A DNA stretch of 64,000 nt. Source: SG8-39 sp041558415 (lineage in GTDB: Bacteria > Pseudomonadota > Gammaproteobacteria > Burkholderiales > SG8-39). Under the pieces are notes generated by a model. The model saw nothing but the letters and a program-made list of their open reading frames with translations, had not been told where the DNA came from and did no database searches. The position numbers and the translations under genes were made by a program. The DNA lies in NCBI GenBank assembly GCA_041558415.1, contig JBFFEY010000001.1, forward strand, positions 62,001 to 126,000, written 5' to 3'. Below are positions 53,196 through 62,285 of this stretch, one piece after another (the first letter of the stretch is position 1; each line of letters opens with the position of its first letter).

Positions 53196-54113
53196 TCAGG
53201 CGGTGCGGCGCGCGTCGAGCCGCTGTACCGGTAAATCGAGACCCCCGATGGTGGCCGCCAGCTTCTCTACCGCCGCGGGGCGCGCAAAGCCCTTGCGCCA
53301 GGCAAGCGCGACGCGGCGCATCGGCACCGGCGCTACGAACTCGATCACCTTGACGAGGGGGTTGGCGTAGCGCGCGGTCAGTGCGCTCGCCGGCAGCACG
53401 CTGATGCCGGCGCCCGAGGCGACCATGCTGCGCAGCGTCTCGAGCGAGTTGCCCTGGCGCCCGGGCGGCGGCGGGCGCGTGAACTCGCGGCAGGCATCGA
53501 GTACCTGGTCGCGCAGGCAATGCCCGACCGGCAGCAGCAGCAGCTCGGCGGCATCGAGCGCGTCGGCGGCGATGGTCTTGCGCCGGGCAAGCGGGTGGCC
53601 GCGCGGTACCACCACCTTGAACGGCTCGTCGTAGAGCGCGCGCGTGAGGACGCCGGTTTCTTCGTACGGCAGCGCGAGTACGACGACGTCGAGCGTGCCG
53701 GCCCTGAGCAGGCCATCGAGCGCCGCGGTGGTGTTCTCCTCGATGTCGAGCGGCATCTCGGGCGCGCTGCGGCGCAGGGCCGCGACCAGGTCGGGCAGCA
53801 GGTAGGGCGCGATGGTGTGGATGACGCCGAGCCGCAGCGTGCCCTTGAGCGGGTTGCGGCCCTGCTGCGCCACGGACTTGACACGCGCCGCCTCCTCCAG
53901 CGTGCGGCGCGCCTGTGCAATCACCTCTTCGCCTGCCGGCGTCGTCTTTGCGCCGCGCCGGCTGCGCTCGAACAGCTTCACGCCGAGCTCGTCCTCGAGC
54001 TTGGCGACCGACGCCGACAGGCTCGGCTGGCTGACATGGCAGCGCTCGGCGGCACGGCCGAAGTGGCGCGTCTCGGCCACCGCGACGATGTAGCGCAGCT
54101 CGGTAAGGGGCAT
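53196..54113 (-). CDS. oxyR: Peroxide-sensing LysR-type regulator OxyR
   Basis: LysR regulator of 305 residues. N-terminal HTH: RHFGRAAERCHVSQPSLSAS (about 16-35). The peroxide-sensing cysteines of OxyR are both present in VGHCLRDQVLDAC (about 199 and 208), followed by the family sequence SLETLRSMVASGAGISVLP. It is divergent from a peroxiredoxin-glutaredoxin gene, a typical OxyR target, and the two share the 54114-54224 intergenic region. Confidence 0.93.
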   Translation of the reverse strand: MPLTELRYIVAVAETRHFGRAAERCHVSQPSLSASVAKLEDELGVKLFERSRRGAKTTPAGEEVIAQARRTLEEAARVKSVAQQGRNPLKGTLRLGVIHTIAPYLLPDLVAALRRSAPEMPLDIEENTTAALDGLLRAGTLDVVVLALPYEETGVLTRALYDEPFKVVVPRGHPLARRKTIAADALDAAELLLLPVGHCLRDQVLDACREFTRPPPPGRQGNSLETLRSMVASGAGISVLPASALTARYANPLVKVIEFVAPVPMRRVALAWRKGFARPAAVEKLAATIGGLDLPVQRLDARRTA

Positions 54114-54160
54114 TGCAGTTTTAACGAATACCCCTTTGGGTTCGCATGCTGATAAACTCT

Positions 54161-54176
54161 CTCCCCGCGCGGGGAG
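54161..54176. promoter_or_regulatory. 16-bp GC palindrome in the oxyR/prx intergenic region
   Basis: CTCCCCGCGCGGGGAG is a perfect palindrome located 49 bases before the peroxiredoxin ATG. It could be a hairpin in the leader or a protein site. A four-part ATAG/CTAT OxyR consensus is not obvious here. A GATAAA sequence at 54151-54156 is a possible -10. Confidence 0.35.
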
Positions 54177-54224
54177 GGGCCGTAGATTGTGGACATCGCA
54201 TTCAACCCCCACACAGAACCAACC

Positions 54225-54959
<735 letters not shown>

Positions 54960-55005
54960 CGGCTCGAAATCAAGCACTTACCCTCCGCCGCGGCGCGCAG
55001 TACCG

Positions 55006-55034
55006 GGGCCGGGCTCGATCGCCCGGCCCTTTTT
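55006..55034 (+). terminator. Terminator after the peroxiredoxin-glutaredoxin gene
   Basis: A 9-bp stem GGGCCGGGC / GCCCGGCCC with a six-base loop is followed by five T residues, 47 bases after the stop codon. Confidence 0.9.
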
Positions 55035-55142
55035 CGTTTCGCCGGCGGTCGGTGAACCGGCGTCGCGCGAGGAATTAGAATCGCACCCTCGGACGCAGCC
55101 GTGGCTGGCGGTCCCATCGCAACCCAAAGGGGAGGAGAAGTC

Positions 55143-56129
55143 ATGAAGCACAAGCTGATTCCTGGCGTCGCCGTGCTCGCCGCCTGCGCCACGTTCGGCG
55201 CGCAGGCCGCCGATGTCACGATGCGCATGAGCCACCAGTTCCCGCCGGCACATCACTCGGCTAAGAACATGGACCAGTTCGCGGCCGACGTGAAGGGGCT
55301 CTCGGGCGGCAAGGTCGAAGTGCAGATCTTCGGCGCCGCGCAGCTGTTCAAGCCCAACCAGCACCATGCCGCGGTCGCCGGCGGCAAGATCGAGTCGGCC
55401 ATCATGCTCAACTTCCAGTGGGGCGGTGCGATCCCGGAGATGAGCGTGACGCTGATTCCCTATCTCATGTCGCGCGTTGCGCTGATGAAGAAGTTCGTCG
55501 GCTCCGACGCGGCCAAGCTGCTCGACGCGAAGATGGAAGCGAAGGGCGTCAAGAACCTCGCCTGGTTCGTCGACGCGAACGACGGCATCTTCACCTCGGC
55601 CAAGAAGCCGCTCATCAAGCCCGAGGACTTCAAGGGCGTGAAGATCCGCGGACTGAACAAGCTGTTCGACGCCGGCCTGGCGGCGATGGGCGCATCGCCC
55701 ACGCCGATGCCGGGCTCGGAGGTCTACCAGGCGCTGCAGACGGGCGTGATCGATGCCGGCTTCACCGGCGTGCAGGCGGCCAACAGCCGGCGCTTCTACG
55801 AGGTGCAGAAGTACGGGGTCGCTTCGTCGATCATCCTGGCCTACGACATCCTGGTGGTGAACCCGGAGTGGTGGGCGAAGCTTTCGCCGCAGAATCGCAA
55901 GGCGATCGAGGAGGCCGTGAAGAAAGCCGAAGCGCGCGCCATGCCGAAGAGCGACGACATCCCCGTCGAGCGCATCACCGTGCTGCGCGACAAGGGCATG
56001 AACGTGACGGTGCTCACGCCGGCGCAGGAAAAGGTGATGGCGGATGCGATGCAGCCCGCCGTGATCAAGGCCTTCGAGGCCTCTGGCCCGGATGCGGTCA
56101 AGCTCATCGAGACGCTGAAGAAGCTGTAA
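55143..56129 (+). CDS. TRAP transporter substrate-binding protein DctP-type
   Basis: Periplasmic solute receptor of the TRAP family, 328 residues. Signal peptide about 1-22 (ending FGAQAADV), then MRMSHQFPPAHHSAKNMDQF. The conserved arginine region KIRGLNKLFDAGLAAMGASP (about 170-189) binds the substrate carboxylate, and GVIDAGFTGVQAANSRRFYE follows. AGGGGAGGAGAAG lies just before the ATG. It is the first gene of a P-Q-M TRAP operon. The substrate is probably an organic acid, not determinable here. Confidence 0.9.
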   Translation: MKHKLIPGVAVLAACATFGAQAADVTMRMSHQFPPAHHSAKNMDQFAADVKGLSGGKVEVQIFGAAQLFKPNQHHAAVAGGKIESAIMLNFQWGGAIPEMSVTLIPYLMSRVALMKKFVGSDAAKLLDAKMEAKGVKNLAWFVDANDGIFTSAKKPLIKPEDFKGVKIRGLNKLFDAGLAAMGASPTPMPGSEVYQALQTGVIDAGFTGVQAANSRRFYEVQKYGVASSIILAYDILVVNPEWWAKLSPQNRKAIEEAVKKAEARAMPKSDDIPVERITVLRDKGMNVTVLTPAQEKVMADAMQPAVIKAFEASGPDAVKLIETLKKL

Positions 56130-56155
56130 GCGCCGCGTCGTGAACCGGTGAACCG

Positions 56156-56701
56156 GTGAACCGCGCGCTCGCGCTCATCGCGCGCGCGATCGGCGCGATC
56201 AATGCCGCCGCCGTCGCGGTCTCGGCGGCGTGCATCCTCGTCTCGCTCGGGCTGATCGCCTGGGCGGTGGTGATGCGCTATGTGTTCAACCGTCCACCGG
56301 TGTGGACCGACGAGGTCGTCGGCTTCCTGCTCGTGGCGATCGTCATGCTCGCTGCGGCGCAGTCTTTGCGCCGTGGCGAGCACATTGGCGTCGATATCCT
56401 CATCGCCCGGCTCGGGCCGCGCGGCTCGTTCTGGGCGCAGCTCTGGTCGTCGGTCTCGGTGCTCGTCGTCGCGCTCATCTTCATCGTCAACGGCTGGCGC
56501 ACGGCCATGTTCTCGCGCCAGATCGGCGTGCTGACCGAGGGCAATCTCGAGATTCCGGTCTTCTGGCTGCAGCTCTTCCTGCCGCTCGGTGGACTGATGA
56601 TGCTGCTCGTTTCGCTCGAGGCGATCGCGCGGCTGCTCGCGGGCCTGCCGTCGCTCGCGGCGCAGGGCTCGCAGCTGCCGCACGGCGAGAGGATCGAATG
56701 A
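56156..56701 (+). CDS. TRAP transporter small permease DctQ-type
   Basis: A four-helix membrane protein of 181 residues (helices about 18-40, 55-72, 96-117, 138-160). The motif PPVWTDEVVGFLLVAIVMLA is typical of DctQ. GTG 56156 lies in the last of three tandem GTGAACCG octamers (56140-56163), and only this copy is in frame. The stop overlaps the dctM start (ATGA). Confidence 0.87.
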   Translation: MNRALALIARAIGAINAAAVAVSAACILVSLGLIAWAVVMRYVFNRPPVWTDEVVGFLLVAIVMLAAAQSLRRGEHIGVDILIARLGPRGSFWAQLWSSVSVLVVALIFIVNGWRTAMFSRQIGVLTEGNLEIPVFWLQLFLPLGGLMMLLVSLEAIARLLAGLPSLAAQGSQLPHGERIE

Positions 56702-57990
56702 CGGTTGCGCTGATTCTCGCTGGCCTGGTGCTGCTGCTGTTCACCGGGCTGCCGATCTTCGCCGGCCTGGCGCTGTTCGGCGGGGCGTTGCTGGTTGCCA
56801 CCCAGGGCGGGCTCGGCTCGATCAGCGAGGTGATCTTCGGCGAGCTGAACCGTTATCTACTGGTGGCGATCCCGCTGTTCGCGTTCATGGCGCACGTCAT
56901 GATCCGCGGCAGGATCGTCGACGACCTGTACAACACCGCGTACACGCTGACGCGTCATCTGCCGGGCGGCGTGGCGATCGCCACGGTCGCCGCCTGCACG
57001 ATCTTCGCCGCGATTTCCGGCTCCAGCGTGGCGACCGCGCTGACGATCGGGTCGGTGGCGATCCCGCAGATGATCCGCTTCGGCTATCCACCGCGGGCGG
57101 CCTACGGCGTCGTCGCCGCCGGCGGCACGCTCGGCATCCTGATCCCGCCCTCGGGCCCGATGGTGCTCTACGGTGTGGTCGCCGAGACTTCGATCGGTGG
57201 CCTGTTCATGGCGGGGCTGCTTCCCGGGCTGCTGATGGCACTCATCTTCTCGGCCTGGTGCATGGGCTCGACGGCGCTCGGCGCGCCCAGGACGCGGCGC
57301 GCGCCACGCGCCTCGCTCGGCGAGGCTGCGGTTGCGATCCGCAAGTCGCTCTGGGCGCTCTCGCTTCCGGTGTTCGTGCTCGGTGGCATGTACGCCGGGG
57401 TGTTCACCGCGACCGAGGCGGCGGCCGCAGGCGCCGCGCTCGCGCTCGCCGTCGCGACGCTCGTCTATCGCAGCCTTGGCTGGCGCGACATCTGGGACTC
57501 GGCGCTCGACGCGAGCCGCACCTCGGCGATGCTGTTCATGATCCTCGCCGGCGCATCGGTGCTCGGCTTCGTGCTCACCAAACTGCGCATCCCACACCAG
57601 ATCGTCGAGTTGGTGGTCGCCATGAACATCGGGGTGGCCGGTTTCCTGGTTGCGATGATGGTGCTCATCGTGGTGCTCGGCATGTTCCTCGAGTCGATCG
57701 CAATCATCCTCATCACCACGCCGGTGATCCTGCCGGTAATGGCGCATCTCGGCATCAATCCGATCTGGTACGGCGTGCTGCTCACCATCAACCTCGAGCT
57801 CGCCATGATCACGCCACCGGTGGGGATGAACCTGTTCACCATCAAGGCGGTGACGCAGGCGCCGATCGGCGAAGTGATCCGCGGGGCGCTGCCCTATGCG
57901 CTGCTGATGATCCTCTGTCTGGCGCTGGTGATGATCTGGCCGCAGATCGCGCTATGGCTGCCGGGCACGATGCTCAACATCCGCTCCTAG
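56698..57990 (+). CDS. TRAP transporter large permease DctM-type
   Basis: Large membrane subunit of 430 residues with about 12 helices. Conserved segments: AISGSSVATALTIGSVAIPQM (about 103), GGTLGILIPPSGPMVLYGVVA (about 141), TEAAAAGAALAL (about 240) and NLELAMITPPVGMNLFTIKAV (about 365). It carries the Na+-coupled transport function. Its TAG stop and the stop of the convergent ATP-grasp gene share the palindrome CTAG. Confidence 0.93.
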   Translation: MTVALILAGLVLLLFTGLPIFAGLALFGGALLVATQGGLGSISEVIFGELNRYLLVAIPLFAFMAHVMIRGRIVDDLYNTAYTLTRHLPGGVAIATVAACTIFAAISGSSVATALTIGSVAIPQMIRFGYPPRAAYGVVAAGGTLGILIPPSGPMVLYGVVAETSIGGLFMAGLLPGLLMALIFSAWCMGSTALGAPRTRRAPRASLGEAAVAIRKSLWALSLPVFVLGGMYAGVFTATEAAAAGAALALAVATLVYRSLGWRDIWDSALDASRTSAMLFMILAGASVLGFVLTKLRIPHQIVELVVAMNIGVAGFLVAMMVLIVVLGMFLESIAIILITTPVILPVMAHLGINPIWYGVLLTINLELAMITPPVGMNLFTIKAVTQAPIGEVIRGALPYALLMILCLALVMIWPQIALWLPGTMLNIRS

Positions 57991-59267
57991 CCCGCCAGGG
58001 AGGCCATGGGCGGCGCATCGCCAGTTCGCTGCACGCGCGCCGGATACTCGGCGCGGATGTCGATGCGCAATTGCGCGTGCGCGGCGCGCAGCGCGGTTTC
58101 CGCCTCGGCTGGCCGCTCGGCGCGCGAAAAGATGAAGCCGAGGTAGCTCGAACCTTCCGGTGGCGGTGCGACGAGCTGCCCGCGCTCGGCCGAAATCGTG
58201 ACCTCGCTGACGCCTGGCACGGCGCGCGCCGCCTCGAGTCCTTCAATACCGTGCAGCAGCCCGCGGCGCGGAATCGGGATCATCATCACGCCGGCGGCCT
58301 TCGCCCCAGGCTCGATCGCGAGCCGCTCGCCGAGCGCGCGGCGCAGGATGAGCGCTTCCAGGCTCTGGCCGAGTAGATGCGTTAGGGCGCGGCTGCACAG
58401 GCCGCCGATCGAGCGCGCGGCAACTTCGAGAAACCAGACGCCGCCCTCATTGACGCGCAGTTCGGCGTGCACCGGGCCTTCGCGCAGGCCGGCGAGCGCG
58501 CAGAGCTGCGCGGTCTCGGCGCGGATGTGCGACTGCAGTTCCGCGGGGAGCCGCGACGGCGTGACGTAAAGTGTTTCCTCGAAAGTCGGCCCGTCGAGGG
58601 GATCGGGCTTGTCGAACAAGGCGAGGGTGGTGAGCGCGCCCGCCTGCAGCATGCCCTCGAGGGCGAGTTCGCGGCCCGGAATGAATTCCTCGACCACGAG
58701 GCCGAGCGATTGTGCGTCACGGTCGGCGCGTGCCTGGATCGCGCGCACGCGCTGCACGGCGCGCTGGAGCTCAGCGGCATCGTCGGCGCGGATCACGCCG
58801 CGGCTCGCGGAAAGGCGCCGCGGCTTCACGACCACTGGAAAGACGAGCTGCGGCAACAGCGCCTCGGGTTCGGCGTCGCTCGGCAGATGATGGAACGCCG
58901 GGCAGGGCAGGCCGTGGCGCCGCAGCAGCCCGCGAAACGCCAGCTTGTCGCGCAACACGCGCACCGCCTGCGCGCTGTTGCCGGCGAGACCGAATCGCGC
59001 GCAGAGCAGCGCCGCAAGTTCGAGTCCCGAATCGTCGACCGCCAGCACGGCGTCGGGTGCACGGCCGATCTCGCGCAGCACGGTGTCGGCCGCTTGCTCG
59101 GCGCGGTCGAAGTGCAGCGCCATGATCGGTGCCATGCCCCAGGCGGGCGCAAGCTGGTGGCAGTAATTCGCCGCTGCGACGATTTCGACGCCGAGCGCCT
59201 GCGCCGCCGCGCGGAAGTCGCGGTTGCGGTAGCCGGTTGTCGGCAAGAGCAGCAGGACGCGCTTCAT
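57987..59267 (-). CDS. ATP-grasp domain protein
   Basis: A 426-residue ATP-grasp ligase of unknown substrate. It begins with a Rossmann-like domain (MKRVLLLLPTTGYRNRDFRA), then the ATP-grasp core: FPVVVKPRRLSASRGVIRAD (about 136-155, ATP lysine and glycine-rich loop), LVVEEFIPGRELALEGML (about 185-202) and GGVWFLEVAARSIGGLCSR (about 270-288, Mg ligands). Such enzymes join a carboxylate to an amine through an acyl phosphate. It is seven bases downstream of the CCAEP-tail radical SAM gene, so the two are probably co-transcribed and act in the same pathway. Confidence 0.85.
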   Translation of the reverse strand: MKRVLLLLPTTGYRNRDFRAAAQALGVEIVAAANYCHQLAPAWGMAPIMALHFDRAEQAADTVLREIGRAPDAVLAVDDSGLELAALLCARFGLAGNSAQAVRVLRDKLAFRGLLRRHGLPCPAFHHLPSDAEPEALLPQLVFPVVVKPRRLSASRGVIRADDAAELQRAVQRVRAIQARADRDAQSLGLVVEEFIPGRELALEGMLQAGALTTLALFDKPDPLDGPTFEETLYVTPSRLPAELQSHIRAETAQLCALAGLREGPVHAELRVNEGGVWFLEVAARSIGGLCSRALTHLLGQSLEALILRRALGERLAIEPGAKAAGVMMIPIPRRGLLHGIEGLEAARAVPGVSEVTISAERGQLVAPPPEGSSYLGFIFSRAERPAEAETALRAAHAQLRIDIRAEYPARVQRTGDAPPMASLAG

Positions 59268-59275
59268 CGCGTCGC

Positions 59276-60763
59276 TCAGAACGACTGCAGCTGCTGTGCG
59301 GTCGGCTCGGCGCAGCAGTACCAAGGTTCGGAGAGGCGCGGAATCGGCGCGCCGAGGTCACCGGGCAGCGGCGGCCCGCCGCGGCCCGCAGCGGCGTGCG
59401 CCTGCTCCCAGATCGCGGCGAAGGCGTCGCGGCGCGCAACACTGTCGGCTTCGCAGTGCGCGACCAGCGCTTGCAGTTCCCGCTGCAGCCGGTCGACGCG
59501 AGCGTCGCGGTGCGCCCAGGGATAACCGAGCAGTGCCGCATCGAACGGTTGCAGCATCTCCCTGAAGCCGGGCAGCGCAAGCAGCCAGGAACCCTGCGGC
59601 ACCAGTAGCCGGATCGTGAGCTGCACCGGCGGCACGCTCTCCACCAGCCGCAGCTGCACCAGGCGCTCGAGCAGTGCGAGGTAGCCCTCGAGCGTCGTCC
59701 AGGGCGTGAAGGCGACAAAGGTCGGTGCCAGGGCGATGCCGGCGGCGCGCGTCAGGGCCACCGCGCGGTCGAAGTCCGCGCTGCGGTGGTGCTTGTCGAG
59801 CAGACGGAGAATGTCGTCATCGACCGCTTCGACCGCGGACGTGATAAACAGACAGCCGCTGGCGCGCAGTTCCGGCAGCAGTGCGGCGTGATTGATCAGG
59901 TGCTGAATCTTGATGGTTGCGTCGAAGGTGACTTCCGGAAACGCGGCGTGCAGGGCGCGGGCCAGACGCAGGCCATGGGTGGGCCCGTTGAGGAAATCCG
60001 GATCGCCGAAGGAGATGTGCTGCGCACCCTCGGCAACCTGCTGCCGGATGTCTTCGATCACGATGTCCGGCGGCACGGCGCGAAAGCGTCCCTGGTAAAC
60101 GGGAACCACCGGGCAGTGCCGGCACAGGTGTTTGCAGCCGCGGCTGCCTTCTGCAAAGCCGGCGACGCGCGTCGTGCCATCGGGCAGCACGAGGTGCGCA
60201 TAGCGCGCCAGCCTCGGCAGCACGCTGCGGTCCGGCACCACGAAGCTGAGCCTGCGCACGGTCTCTTCCGGCGCGTCGCCTGCGCGCGTCGAGCCGGCAT
60301 CCTGCAGGCGCCGGCACAGCTCGAGCAGCGCCGTCTCGGGCTCGGCGTCGAGCACCGTGTTGACACCGAGATCGCGCAGCAGCGCCGCGTTCATCGGCGC
60401 ATACAGCCCGTAGGCGCAGAGCTCCGCCTGCGGCGCGAGCTGGCGGATGCGCGGCAGCGCCTCGATCGCGATACGGGTCGCGGTATGCATGCCGAGGGAG
60501 ATCGCCACCACGCGGGCGTCGCGCAGTACTTCCGCGTCTAGCGTCTCGAGCGACAGGTCGAGCGCGCGCACGACGAAGCCCGCCCGCCTGAGCTGCGCCG
60601 CGGGCTGGGCGAGCGCGAACGGCTGTCGGCCCAGCTCGTAGGGGTTGACGAGGACGACGCTGAGCGGTGCAGCTACTTCGCGCGCGGCCGCTGCGCGTAG
60701 GGCGCCGGGCCCGGCTCGCGGCTCGCTCCGGCCTCGGCCAGGCGACGGAGATAGTCCTGCCAC
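59276..60763 (-). CDS. B12-binding-type radical SAM protein with CCAEP tail
   Basis: A radical SAM enzyme with an N-terminal cobalamin-binding-like Rossmann region (VVLVNPYELGRQPFALAQPA then VVAISLGMHTAT), the [4Fe-4S] CX3CX2C motif in RGCKHLCRHCPVVP, and a TIM-barrel segment ISFGDPDFLNG. The C-terminus has the WYCCAEP tail, as in the family named CUAEP/CCAEP-tail radical SAM (seleno)proteins. Both positions are TGC cysteine codons here. The start is uncertain: homology begins inside the end of the DUF971 gene, and GTG 60763 (after GGAGGAG) is the nearest ordinary start, overlapping it by 91 bases. Confidence 0.83.
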   Translation of the reverse strand: MAGLSPSPGRGRSEPRAGPGALRAAAAREVAAPLSVVLVNPYELGRQPFALAQPAAQLRRAGFVVRALDLSLETLDAEVLRDARVVAISLGMHTATRIAIEALPRIRQLAPQAELCAYGLYAPMNAALLRDLGVNTVLDAEPETALLELCRRLQDAGSTRAGDAPEETVRRLSFVVPDRSVLPRLARYAHLVLPDGTTRVAGFAEGSRGCKHLCRHCPVVPVYQGRFRAVPPDIVIEDIRQQVAEGAQHISFGDPDFLNGPTHGLRLARALHAAFPEVTFDATIKIQHLINHAALLPELRASGCLFITSAVEAVDDDILRLLDKHHRSADFDRAVALTRAAGIALAPTFVAFTPWTTLEGYLALLERLVQLRLVESVPPVQLTIRLLVPQGSWLLALPGFREMLQPFDAALLGYPWAHRDARVDRLQRELQALVAHCEADSVARRDAFAAIWEQAHAAAGRGGPPLPGDLGAPIPRLSEPWYCCAEPTAQQLQSF

Positions 60764-61074
60764 ATCTCCTCCTGGTGCAGGCCGTACTGGTACAGGAGGT
60801 CCCATGAATAGATTCCGGTGTCGTGACCGTCCGAAAATACGAGCTGGATCGCGTAGGTGCCCACCGGCTCGATATGCGTGATGCCAACGTCCTGCTTGCC
60901 GGTCTGCAGCACCTCCTGTCCCGGTCCGTGGCCGCGCACTTCTGCAGAAGGCGAATGCACGCGCAGGAACTCGCAGGGCAGCTGAAACGTTTTGCCGTCG
61001 GCGAACGAGATCTCCAGCACGCGCGACTTCTGGTGCAGCTTGATCTCGGTGGGTTGTGGGGAATTTCCGTCCAT
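60673..61074 (-). CDS. DUF971 protein
   Basis: A 133-residue DUF971 domain protein. It contains EIKLHQKSRVLEISFADGKTF-type sequence, LPCEFLRVHSPSAEVRGHGP, and GTYAIQLVFSDGHDTGIYSWDLLY. This fold matches the N-terminal domain of gamma-butyrobetaine hydroxylase, and stand-alone copies occur near Fe-S and ubiquinone genes. ATG 61074 gives the family N-terminus. It is the first gene of an apparent three-gene unit with the radical SAM and ATP-grasp proteins. A weak TATAGT -10 candidate lies at 61108-61113 (minus strand). Confidence 0.85.
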   Translation of the reverse strand: MDGNSPQPTEIKLHQKSRVLEISFADGKTFQLPCEFLRVHSPSAEVRGHGPGQEVLQTGKQDVGITHIEPVGTYAIQLVFSDGHDTGIYSWDLLYQYGLHQEEMWQDYLRRLAEAGASREPGPAPYAQRPRAK

Positions 61075-61166
61075 ACCAGCTTGTGTCGAGGCCTTGGGCC
61101 GACACGCACTATAGCAACTCAAGACAGCGGCAAAGCCAGGGTTATTGCGGCGCGCTTCGGGCGCGC

Positions 61167-62159
61167 TCAGCCGCCCGCGGTGAAGCCTCGTGCGTACACG
61201 GACTCCAGCCGGTCGACGACCTCCGCCGGCAGGGGCCCCTGGGCCTCGGCCGCGATGACTTCCTCGAGGTGCGTCGGCTCACCGAGACCGACGACGAAGC
61301 AGGCGAAATCCGGATGCGCGAGGGCAAAGCGCAGCGCCGTCTGCGCGCGCGTGCCGTGCCCGGGGCCGAGCGCAGCGAGCGCGGCATGGGCGCGCTGCGT
61401 CTCGACGTCGAGCGCGCTTTTCTCGGTGAGCACCATCTCGCGCCCGTGACGCAGGTCGGTGGCGAGCACGCCGGAGGCGAAAACCCGGATGCCCATCATC
61501 GCCACGTCGTGCCGCGCGCAGGCGGCCGCCACGCCGGAAAAACGGTGCCCGCTCCAGCCGACCGGCATGATGCGCGCCGCGCTCGGGTTGAGCAGGTTGT
61601 AGTACACCTGCGCCGAGTCGAAGCGTCCGCTGTCGAGCGCGCGGACGATCGCCGTCGCCTCGCCCAGCGCGGTCAGCCCGATGAAACGCGTCAGGCCTTC
61701 TTTACGCATGCGCTCGAGGCCGTCGGCGACGCCGCCCTTGCGCAGCACGTCCTCGACGCTGATGGCGCCCAGCACCCCGCTGCCGGTGCGCGCGCCGATC
61801 TGGTTGTGCAGCTGCAGCAGGTCCACCGAGTCGCGCTTCAGGCGGCGCAGGCTCTCATGCACGCTGCGCTCGATGGTGCCCGGGATGTCCGACAAGTCGT
61901 TTAGGTCGAGCCGCACCTTGGTCGAGAGGTAAGGCTTGTCCTCGACCTCGGCGAGCAGCCAGCCGAGCGCTTCCTCCGAGCGACCCTGGCCGTACAGCGG
62001 CGCGGTGTCGATCCAGTTGATGCCGGCGTCTAGCGCACGGCGCAGCACGCGGCGGCGCGTGTCGTCGTCGGCGAGGATGATGACGCCGCCGACGTAGCCG
62101 CCGCCGAACACGACCTGCGAGACCTTGAGGCCGGTGCGGCCGAACCGCCGATATTTCAT
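61167..62159 (-). CDS. Aldo/keto reductase
   Basis: NADPH-dependent oxidoreductase of the AKR fold, 330 residues. Catalytic-tetrad region: NWIDTAPLYGQGRSEEALG (Asp and Tyr, about 45-63) and VDLLQLHNQIG (His, about 110). RFIGLTALGEATAIVRALDS and the C-terminal NADP region with GLGEPTHLEEVI are present. It resembles the group annotated as D-threo-aldose 1-dehydrogenase-like. The substrate is unknown. It is followed by a 92-base gap before DUF971 on the same strand. Confidence 0.9.
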   Translation of the reverse strand: MKYRRFGRTGLKVSQVVFGGGYVGGVIILADDDTRRRVLRRALDAGINWIDTAPLYGQGRSEEALGWLLAEVEDKPYLSTKVRLDLNDLSDIPGTIERSVHESLRRLKRDSVDLLQLHNQIGARTGSGVLGAISVEDVLRKGGVADGLERMRKEGLTRFIGLTALGEATAIVRALDSGRFDSAQVYYNLLNPSAARIMPVGWSGHRFSGVAAACARHDVAMMGIRVFASGVLATDLRHGREMVLTEKSALDVETQRAHAALAALGPGHGTRAQTALRFALAHPDFACFVVGLGEPTHLEEVIAAEAQGPLPAEVVDRLESVYARGFTAGG

Positions 62160-62285
62160 GGACTCCCTTCCTTCAAGCGCTCACCATTAAATTTATATGT
62201 TTTAGTTCAATAACTTAATACTTTTTAACGACGTTGCAGATCAACAACAACGAGCATCCCATTAATTAAACAAGGTAAATGGATG
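62160..62285. other. AT-rich intergenic island
   Basis: First part of the only long gap without a recognised gene (62160-62560). It is strikingly AT-rich against the rest of the window, with runs such as TTAAATTTATATGTTTTAG and CATTAATTAAAC. It probably holds the aldo/keto reductase promoter (minus strand) and may serve as an UP-type element for the plus-strand TTGACA at 62286. Confidence 0.6.

Noticed and set aside
59300..59330. Possible selenocysteine at the radical SAM CUAEP-type tail
   Set aside because: Both codons at the motif are TGC (59312-59317 on the minus strand), so this is the Cys-Cys form, and no SECIS-like need arises.
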